Assembly (NCBI GenBank): GCA_902196205.1
Contig: CABIKM010000012.1
Coordinates: 1 to 64,000 of the forward strand
Source of the DNA: Candidatus Methylomirabilis lanthanidiphila
Lineage (GTDB): Bacteria > Methylomirabilota > Methylomirabilia > Methylomirabilales > Methylomirabilaceae
Length of the DNA stretch: 64,000 nucleotides
Direction: 5' to 3'
A program made the translations under genes and the position numbers. Of this stretch, positions 55,616 through 64,000 are shown piece by piece; position 1 is the first letter of the stretch; each line of letters begins with the position of its first letter. The notes under the pieces are model-generated. The model ran no database searches and was not told the origin of the DNA. It saw only the letters and a program-made list of their open reading frames with translations.

Positions 55616-56572
55616 TCAGAAGTTCCGTTGCAGGTCCATCCCGGCGTAGAGCGAGGCGACCTGGTCTGCATAGCCGTTGAACATCAGCGTCTTGCGCCGT
55701 CGAAACTCCCCGATTCGCCGCTCGGTCCCCTGGCTCCAGCGCGGATGATCAACGGCGGGATTCACGTTTGAGTAGAACCCGTACTCATTTGGGGCGGCCT
55801 TTTCCCACGTCGTCTTGGGTTGCTCGCTCACGAAGCGGATCCGCACGATCGACTTGGCGCTCTTGAAGCCGTACTTCCACGGGAGGACAATGCGAACGGG
55901 GGCGCCGTCCTGGTTCGGCAATACCTGCCCATACAGCCCGAATGTGAGCAGTGCGAGCGGGTGGAGCGCCTCATCCAGCCGCAAGCCCTCTACATATGGC
56001 CAATCGAGCGAGGAGAGGTTGAACAGGCCTTTGCGCTGTCCAGGGAACTGCGTAGGATCGTGAAGGGTAGTGAATTCGACGAATCTGGCCTTGCTCGTCG
56101 GTTCGACCCGCTTGATGAGGGACGCGAGCGGGTAGCCGATCCACGGGATCACCATCGACCACCCCTCGACGCACCGCAGGCGATAGACCCGTTCTTCCAG
56201 TGGGAACAGTCGCAGCAGCTCCTCGATGTCATACCGCCTGGGGCGCGCTACGTGGCCATCGATCTGGATCGTCCAGGGGCGCGGCTTGAGCAGATACGCG
56301 AGCCGCGATGGGTCGTCCTTATTCGAGCCGAATTCCCAGAAATTGTTGTAGGTGGTGATGTTCTCAAACGATGTCAGAGGATCATCCACGGTGTAACGCT
56401 CGCTGCGGCTCGCAGGGAGCGGTGCGCCAGCGGGTGGAGCCGCCGCGGCCGTCGGTACGGTGGGAGCCAGCGCCAGGGCCGCCATCCCGATCAGAAACGA
56501 CCGCCGGTTAAGGTAGAGCTGGTAGTCCGTAATCTCTGACGGTGCGATATCTGGGGCCTGCTTGATCAACAT
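55616..56572 (-). CDS. msrP: Methionine sulfoxide reductase catalytic subunit MsrP
   Basis: 318 aa from ATG 56572 (GCAGGAG upstream); a TTG at 56587 is the alternative. Twin-arginine signal NRRSFLIGM with R23-R24, so the protein is exported folded to the periplasm. Molybdopterin-binding core with the Mo-ligand cysteine C134 in LRCVEGWSM and the sequence [16 protein letters not shown]. Repairs oxidised methionines in envelope proteins; pairs with MsrQ. Confidence 0.94.
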   Translation of the reverse strand: MLIKQAPDIAPSEITDYQLYLNRRSFLIGMAALALAPTVPTAAAAPPAGAPLPASRSERYTVDDPLTSFENITTYNNFWEFGSNKDDPSRLAYLLKPRPWTIQIDGHVARPRRYDIEELLRLFPLEERVYRLRCVEGWSMVIPWIGYPLASLIKRVEPTSKARFVEFTTLHDPTQFPGQRKGLFNLSSLDWPYVEGLRLDEALHPLALLTFGLYGQVLPNQDGAPVRIVLPWKYGFKSAKSIVRIRFVSEQPKTTWEKAAPNEYGFYSNVNPAVDHPRWSQGTERRIGEFRRRKTLMFNGYADQVASLYAGMDLQRNF

Positions 56573-56643
56573 ACGATGCTCCTGCAATTCGCCTTCTACT
56601 TCCTTAGACGCTGCATAGCCTCATATGGTTTCTTCACTCGAAG

Positions 56644-57204
56644 CTAGAGACCCCTCAGGCGGGCGGCGTGGAGGATGGCGATGATCGTCATGGCATCGAC
56701 GATATCACCCTGCAGGACCATCCGGAGAGCGTCGGTGAATGGGAAGGCCTGGACCTCGATGAACTCCGTGTCGTCCGGAGGCCGCTCCAGCCTGGCCAGC
56801 TCTTCGCCGATGAAGAGGTGGGCCGTCTCGTCCATCACACTCTTGCTCGTGTGAAAGCTGCTAATCTGGGTGAGCTTTCCCGCCCGGTAGCCGCTCTCCT
56901 CACTCAGCTCCCGCTGGACTGCCTCCTCGATCGACTCACCCGCATGGATCCCTCCTGTAGGCATCTCCCAGGTGACCCGCTTCGCGACATACCGGTACTG
57001 CTTCACGAGGAGGACCGTCTGGCTGTCGAGAAAGGGGAGGATGCCGACGCACTCGCCGCAGGTGACGACGCCGTAAATCGTGGTCCGTCCGTCAGGGAGC
57101 CCGACCAGGTCTTCGCGAAGGGACAGCCATCGGTTCTGATAGATCGGCTGGCTGGAGAGGGTCTTCCACGCCTCTTCTGCCAATGCATGCCCTTTCTTCA
57201 CCAT
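56644..57204 (-). CDS. Nudix hydrolase (ADP-ribose pyrophosphatase-like)
   Basis: 186 aa. Complete Nudix box at 84-106: G, five residues, E90, seven residues, R98-E99-L-S-E102-E103-S-G. The upstream LLVKQYRYVAKRVTWEMPTGGI resembles ADP-sugar/ADP-ribose pyrophosphatases (RQYR...E.PAG). Hydrolyses nucleoside diphosphate-linked compounds; the exact substrate is not determinable. Confidence 0.88.
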   Translation of the reverse strand: MVKKGHALAEEAWKTLSSQPIYQNRWLSLREDLVGLPDGRTTIYGVVTCGECVGILPFLDSQTVLLVKQYRYVAKRVTWEMPTGGIHAGESIEEAVQRELSEESGYRAGKLTQISSFHTSKSVMDETAHLFIGEELARLERPPDDTEFIEVQAFPFTDALRMVLQGDIVDAMTIIAILHAARLRGL

Positions 57205-57400
57205 ATCTGCTCCATGAGAAATCGCCTCGTGTGTTCAGCCTGTCCGGCATCAAGTAGATCGAGGGAGAGCCGCAGGCTATTCAGGTCATCGGGGGTATCA
57301 ACATCATACCACGGGTTAGAGCAGGCTATCTGCTGGCCTTCGACGGCCAGAGGTTCCCATGCTTCATCCTGAGAAGGCTGGTACTTAATTGCGAAAGTTA
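57198..57400 (-). pseudogene. C-terminal remnant of a DUF2064/MobA-like transferase
   Basis: The reading frame ends NPWYDVDTPDDLNSLRLSLDLL ... HTRRFLMEQ, the typical C-terminus of glycosyltransferase-like DUF2064 proteins. Upstream of about 57400 the frame runs into a GTCATACC/GGAATGAC palindromic repeat (57411-57481), and the nucleotide-binding N-terminus is missing. Overlaps the Nudix gene start by seven bases. A truncated, probably non-functional gene. Confidence 0.6.
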
Positions 57401-57410
57401 GCGCACAGAA

Positions 57411-57481
57411 ATCGTCATACCGGCGAAAGCCGGCATCCAGTACGATCAATGGATTCCCGCTTAAGGACTGCGGGAATGACG
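57411..57481. repeat. GTCATTCC-family palindromic repeat
   Basis: cataccggcgaaagccggcatcc is a hairpin, followed by ggattcccgcttaaggactgcgggaatgacgg, a second hairpin. Same build as 60199-60262 and the purB-purS spacer. Confidence 0.75.
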
Positions 57482-57533
57482 GTACGGGTATTTTTGTAAC
57501 CAAGTACTAGTAATGACGCCAAACAGTGCAGCG

Positions 57534-60170
<2,637 letters not shown>

Positions 60171-60198
60171 GGTGCGTTCTCCTCTTGCCGCGAGTTCG

Positions 60199-60262
60199 TC
60201 ATACCGGCGGAAGCCGGTATCCAGAGGACCCGACTGGATTCCGTGTCAAGCACGGAATGACG
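60199..60262. repeat. GTCATTCC-family palindromic repeat
   Basis: gtcataccggcggaagccggtatcc and ggattccgtgtcaagcacggaatgac are two consecutive hairpins. They lie in the 180-base spacer between the glycosidase and dehydrogenase genes. The remainder of that spacer shows no gene. Confidence 0.75.
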
Positions 60263-60349
60263 GGCCAGAACAGAAAACGATGCCCCGCAGCTTGCTGCGA
60301 GGTAATTCACTCGCCGCCCCTTTTTCCGATGCCTGCTCTCGGAAGGAGA

Positions 60350-61453
60350 CTATGGTTCTGCGACCTCACAGAACACCTTGATGGCGCCCTTCGCCTCCGT
60401 AAGCGTCTTCATCAACTCTTTGTAGCTCTCAAGGCCCTTCACCGGGTGGGTGAGCAGCTTGGACAACCATCCCGGCCACTGAAGCTCCGCCTGCGACAGG
60501 TCCTTGACCCCGATTTCGAAATATTCTCGATTGGCGTTCACGGTTCCCACCACTACCTTATTGCCCAGCACAAACCCCAAATTGATTCTGTCTGCCGGGA
60601 CCTCGACCTTGCGCCCGCCCCCTGTGACGCTGGACAGAATCAGCACCCCATTCTTTCCCAGGATGTTCATCGCCTCGAAGACCAGCGGCGAGTACCCCGT
60701 CGCTTCGAAAATGACATCAAAGGGGCCGTGGTCGTGAGCCTCTTGCACGAGGGTCGTATCCTGAGTGCTGTGATAGCAGCCACCGATGTGATGGATCAGG
60801 TCGGCGTTGAAGTAGGGCGGCTTGGTCCGGCCGAAGGCGCAGACCTCAAGACCTCGGATGCGGAGCGCTAACGTGGTGAGCAAGCCGATTGTGCCTGCGC
60901 CGAGCACCGCGGCGCGCTTCGGGCGCCAGATTCGGAGCCGCCGCTGGATCTCGTACGCCTGCGCGATCCCTTTCTCGATCACGCTGGTGGGCTCGAGCAG
61001 CACCCCGACGGCTTTGAGTCCCTGCGGCACCTTGATGAGATACTCCGGGGCGTCCACGAAGTATTCGGTGAGGAAGCCGTGGCGCAGGTTAATACCGCGC
61101 TCGTAGTACACATCATCGGTGGTCATATCGTACATGCCGATCTGATCGTAGAGCGAATGACCTGGACGCCGCACCGTCGCCACGACATAGTCGCCCGCCT
61201 GCAACTCCGTGACCTGTGGGCCCACCTCTTCGACCACCCCGAACGATTCGTGGCCGATGATCAGGTAGTCATCACCCGGCGGCGGCGCGCCGTACTCGGC
61301 CGCATTGATCTCCTTGTCGGTACCGTCGACGCCGACGCGCAGCAGTTTTACCAGGACCCCCCGTCCGTCGGTCACGTCGCTCACCGTTGGCTTTGGCACG
61401 TCGCGCAGATGGATGGAGTTCGCCTTCCCTGGAATGACTGCAACGGCCTTCAT
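60350..61453 (-). CDS. Glucose 1-dehydrogenase-like medium-chain dehydrogenase
   Basis: 367 aa from ATG 61453 with AAGGAGG upstream. Catalytic zinc positions D43 (GVDGTDKEI), H68-E69 ([12 protein letters not shown]) match the archaeal/halophilic glucose dehydrogenase arrangement, where the usual Cys is Asp. The Rossmann motif GAGTIGLL is near 190. [13 protein letters not shown] is another family block. Oxidises aldoses with NAD(P); the substrate is inferred. Could work with the glycosidase next door. Confidence 0.86.
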   Translation of the reverse strand: MKAVAVIPGKANSIHLRDVPKPTVSDVTDGRGVLVKLLRVGVDGTDKEINAAEYGAPPPGDDYLIIGHESFGVVEEVGPQVTELQAGDYVVATVRRPGHSLYDQIGMYDMTTDDVYYERGINLRHGFLTEYFVDAPEYLIKVPQGLKAVGVLLEPTSVIEKGIAQAYEIQRRLRIWRPKRAAVLGAGTIGLLTTLALRIRGLEVCAFGRTKPPYFNADLIHHIGGCYHSTQDTTLVQEAHDHGPFDVIFEATGYSPLVFEAMNILGKNGVLILSSVTGGGRKVEVPADRINLGFVLGNKVVVGTVNANREYFEIGVKDLSQAELQWPGWLSKLLTHPVKGLESYKELMKTLTEAKGAIKVFCEVAEP

Positions 61454-61496
61454 ACTGTGTCCTCCTTGAGCCGCACACGCTCTGGTCATCCCGTCT

Positions 61497-62864
61497 TCAT
61501 GCCGGCTTGACCTCCTCCATCAGCGTGAAGAAGCCTTCGGCGAGCGTCGGGTGGATGTAGATAGCGCCTTTCAGTAGAGTGTAAGGCAGACCGGCAAGCA
61601 TGAGAGTGCCGAGCATCTGAATCAGCTCTCCCCCCTCGGTCGCTAGGATGGCCGCACCCAGGATGCGGTCGTCACCAGCATCCACGATGAGTTTCATAAA
61701 CCCACCCGTTTCATCCCGCTCGATGGCGCGCGCGACCCAGCTCATTGGAATCTTCCCGATCTTCAGGCTATGACCTTTCGCTCTCGCGTCCTTCTCGGTG
61801 ATCCCGACCCGGCCTAGTTGCGGGTCGGTAAACACGGAGTACGGGACAATGCGATGATCGATCGTGACGTTTTTCCCTTCGACGAGGTTCGCGTAGAGGA
61901 TCTGGTAGTCGTTATAGGAAATGTGCGTGAAGGCGGGTCCGCCTTTGACATCGCCCAGGGCCCAGATTCCGGGCACATTGGTCTCCAGGCGGCCGTTCAC
62001 CGGGATATAGCCTTTGGCATCGGTCTGCACGCCGGCCTGCTCCAATCCCAGGTCGTCGGTGTTGGGCCTTCGCCCGGTGGCCACCAAGAGATGAGAGCCG
62101 GACACCGTCTGAGAGTCGCCATCCACGTCGAGCATCAGTGCAATCTGGCCGTTCGCATGCTGAACCCGGTTTGTGCGCGCGCGAAGCACGAAGGAGACGC
62201 CTTCGCCTTCCAGGAGTTTTTGCAGCTCGGCCGCGACATCCGGATCCTCACGCGTGAGGATCTCATCGCCTCGGTGGACGATCGTCACGCGGCTGCCGAA
62301 CCGCCGGAACATCTGCCCAAACTCCAGCCCGATATAGCCGCCGCCAAGGACGAGCAGGTGCTCGGGCAGCTCACGAAGCTCCATGATGGTAGCGTTGGTC
62401 AGGTAGGCGGTCCCGTCAAGCCCTTCGATGCGCGGAATCTCGGGACGAGTGCCCGTATTGACAAAGATCCGCTCGCCCTCCAGGGTCTCCGCCCCAACCT
62501 GGATCGCGTGAGGGCCGATAAACCGGGCATGCCCGCGATGGAGGTCTAGATTCGGGCGTTGGTCCACCTTGCGCTCCTGGCCGGACCGGAAGCTCTGAAC
62601 GATCGCGTCCTTGCGGGCCATGATGCGGGCCAGATCGACGCTGACCTCGCCAGTCCGAACGCCCCAGCGGGCGGCGTGACGGGCGTAATGGGCCACCTGC
62701 GCGGAGGCGACCATGGTCTTTGTCGGCGTGCAACCCGTGTTGATACAGGTGCCGCCGAGATGTTCCTTCTCGATCAGGGCCACGCGCCAGCCGAGGTCGG
62801 CCAGCTTGTGCGAGAGGGGATTGCCACCCTGACCTGACCCGATGACGATCGCGTCGTATGTCAT
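61497..62864 (-). CDS. Mercuric reductase-like FAD-dependent disulfide oxidoreductase
   Basis: 455 aa. FAD-binding [19 protein letters not shown]; redox-active C40 and C45 in [16 protein letters not shown](P) site [14 protein letters not shown]; second FAD motif IWALGDV; C-terminal IHPTLAEGF with the His-Glu dyad. MerA-like by fold, but there is no HMA domain and no mer genes are nearby. Hence a general FAD-NAD(P) disulfide oxidoreductase of unknown substrate. Confidence 0.88.
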   Translation of the reverse strand: MTYDAIVIGSGQGGNPLSHKLADLGWRVALIEKEHLGGTCINTGCTPTKTMVASAQVAHYARHAARWGVRTGEVSVDLARIMARKDAIVQSFRSGQERKVDQRPNLDLHRGHARFIGPHAIQVGAETLEGERIFVNTGTRPEIPRIEGLDGTAYLTNATIMELRELPEHLLVLGGGYIGLEFGQMFRRFGSRVTIVHRGDEILTREDPDVAAELQKLLEGEGVSFVLRARTNRVQHANGQIALMLDVDGDSQTVSGSHLLVATGRRPNTDDLGLEQAGVQTDAKGYIPVNGRLETNVPGIWALGDVKGGPAFTHISYNDYQILYANLVEGKNVTIDHRIVPYSVFTDPQLGRVGITEKDARAKGHSLKIGKIPMSWVARAIERDETGGFMKLIVDAGDDRILGAAILATEGGELIQMLGTLMLAGLPYTLLKGAIYIHPTLAEGFFTLMEEVKPA

Positions 62865-62879
62865 TGGAGAGGCTCCTTT

Positions 62880-62990
62880 TCAGCCCAGCCGTTCGCGCAG
62901 GTGGTCTCCCACCCGGAGGGCATTGGCGATGATGGTCAGCGCCGGATTCATCGCTTCACTTGAGCAGAACGGGCTCTTGTCCTGCGAGTG
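62880..62990 (-). pseudogene. C-terminal remnant of a GMC-family oxidoreductase
   Basis: On the minus strand the frame reads AMNPALTIIANALRVGDHLRERLG then stop, the typical end of GMC oxidoreductases (NPtLTI.A.ALR..D). The preceding bases (SRQDKSPFCSSE) keep the family look, but no longer gene exists upstream. A broken leftover just upstream of the flavoprotein gene. Confidence 0.6.
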
Positions 62991-63394
62991 ACCTTCTTAA
63001 ACAACACTCCCACTCTTTTTGACGCAGTTCCAGAGAAAAAAGATTCGTGGAGTTCGGAATGGGGAAGGTTGAAGGCTGGTAACTACGGCTGTGCGCGTCA
63101 GAGGACCATTCTTAGGGAGGCCGACCGGGCAGCGGGGATGCTTTCAGACTCTTCCGGAAATCGTGTGGGTAATTGACCCCACCTACGCTATGCTCAGACC
63201 CTCGAAAGCGGGCTGTTCGGATTTATCCCGATCCGCAAGCGGGCGGCGGTCGGGTGGAGTAGACTCGCCGTCAACCACTTGGCAACTGAACTTACCTCCT
63301 CAAAGTGAGCTTTTGTGTCTGATGTCCAATATGGACGGCGTCGTGGAGGCCGCGGACGACTTCCACGACGCCGCGTTCGATGTTGTTGTTGGGG
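62991..63394. other. Interval without a recognised gene, ending in a perfect inverted repeat
   Basis: About 400 bases. Short frames exist on the + strand but show no family pattern or clear ribosome site. cggcgtcgtgga at 63336-63347 and tccacgacgccg at 63362-63373 form a perfect 12-bp hairpin with a 14-base loop. It is just downstream of the minus-strand gene ending at 63395; no T-run follows, so it is not called a terminator. Confidence 0.5.
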
Positions 63395-64000
63395 TCATTT
63401 TAGTTTCCTCGCCAAGTCATTTGTTGCGGCCTGAACCACAAGCCAACTGATTTCGCATGTGTCTTTGTCGGGGAATGTCCTGACGACCATCTGCTGGTAC
63501 GGATGAATCAGGTTGCGAAACTCCCGAAGCGCATGGGAGAACTTCTTCACATCGAAATCAATCCAGTCTGCTTCGTGTGCAACGTTGATCATATCCGATA
63601 ATGTCCATTCTGCGAAGTGCTTAACCTTACCCGTTTTCGGGTCAATAGGTGCTACTGTACAAGTGTTTGCTTCCTTGGGGAATTTCTGAAGTACGGAAAG
63701 GAGCATACCCTCAAGTAATGAACCCATGATTATAGTTGCCGCAAGGTAAGCCTCAGTATTCAAACACCGCTGGGTCTGCTCCCAGCGGTCAGAGAGTATT
63801 TCTCCAAGTCCAGGTTCGAGTTGGAGGGTTAAGAAGGCTGGCGGTGGTAGTGTTTTGAGGTCGGGTTCGGTGTCTCGCTCGACAAACTGGGGTGTGATCG
63901 CCCTGAGGCTAGGTTTTACGCCGTCCAGTTCCACCTTGAGTCCTTCCGGCATGAGGATTTCGTTTAGTTTCGACAAAGCTTGTTTGACCTGTTCCTGGTT
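63395..64000 (-). CDS. Uncharacterised protein, cut by the window edge
   Basis: The frame is open to the window end, so the true start lies beyond 64000; at least 201 codons are visible. No family is recognised. The C-terminal half is helical (NTEAYLAATIIMGSLLEGMLL), and LREFRNLIHPYQQ near the end is a pattern seen in HEPN-like and abortive-infection-type proteins. That resemblance is weak. Confidence 0.55.
   Translation of the reverse strand, partial: NQEQVKQALSKLNEILMPEGLKVELDGVKPSLRAITPQFVERDTEPDLKTLPPPAFLTLQLEPGLGEILSDRWEQTQRCLNTEAYLAATIIMGSLLEGMLLSVLQKFPKEANTCTVAPIDPKTGKVKHFAEWTLSDMINVAHEADWIDFDVKKFSHALREFRNLIHPYQQMVVRTFPDKDTCEISWLVVQAATNDLARKLK

Noticed and set aside
61497-62864. A mercury-resistance locus
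   Set aside because: The flavoprotein is MerA-like in fold, but there is no HMA domain, merR, merT or merP nearby.
62988-63450. Two + strand frames of 62 and 119 codons
   Set aside because: No recognisable domains, no good ribosome site, and the second overlaps the minus-strand gene at the window end.

Overview
This 64 kb window comes from a G+C-rich bacterial chromosome. The first 41 kb is dense core genome, almost all on the + strand. The rest is accessory DNA mixed with catabolic and carbohydrate genes. The S10/spc/alpha ribosomal layout, the zinc-ligand forms of S4, S14 and L36, and many imperfect-hairpin repeats between genes suggest an uncultured-lineage bacterium such as NC10 (Methylomirabilis-like). 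No 16S rRNA or diagnostic methane/nitrite gene is present, so this placement is an inference.

Layout. 1-16.1 kb: end of tuf, then the S10, spc and alpha operons (rpsJ to rplQ, with secY, adk, map, infA and rpmJ), closed by a strong terminator. 16.2-30.7 kb: an EF-G-like GTPase, then rimP-nusA-ylxR/L7Ae-infB-ylxP-rbfA-PHP phosphoesterase-truB-ribF-rpsO-pnp and an M16 peptidase. 30.8-38 kb: purB, purSQL, hom and thrC. Two tRNA genes (Gly-GCC and Cys-GCA) follow, then a haem-binding protein, an acyl-CoA dehydrogenase and meaB.

From 41.3 kb the catabolic run (acyl-CoA dehydrogenase, MeaB, CoA-transferase A/B) is split by about 6.8 kb of accessory DNA. This holds a DUF4160/DUF2442 pair, an IS3-family element, a lone PD-(D/E)XK protein, a winged-helix regulator with a small partner protein, and a HigBA-type toxin-antitoxin. 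The IS element carries inverted repeats and an A8G slippery site. A diverged copy of the meaB 3' end and a 20-nt direct repeat mark island edges. Three diverged copies of a ~150-bp repeat each lie at the 5' side of a minus-strand gene unit.

The most interesting locus is 49.9-54.95 kb, a compact RiPP/lanthipeptide-type cluster. It has a sigma70-like promoter, a 34-codon ORF, a frameshifted precursor remnant, an intact 198-aa precursor and two enzymes. The precursor has 21 Cys and a similar number of Ser/Thr, with a C-terminal helical tail. The enzymes are a HopA1-like protein (candidate lyase) and an 813-aa PqqD-like/kinase/LanC-like protein whose cyclase has a Cys-Cys-Gly zinc motif. The cluster lies between the CoA-transferase subunit B gene and a diverged duplicate of that gene's 3' end, so it looks like inserted DNA.

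The last 9 kb, on the minus strand, holds msrPQ, a Nudix hydrolase, a large GH63-like glycosidase, a glucose-dehydrogenase-type enzyme, a mercuric-reductase-like flavoprotein, two gene remnants and an unrecognised protein cut by the window edge.
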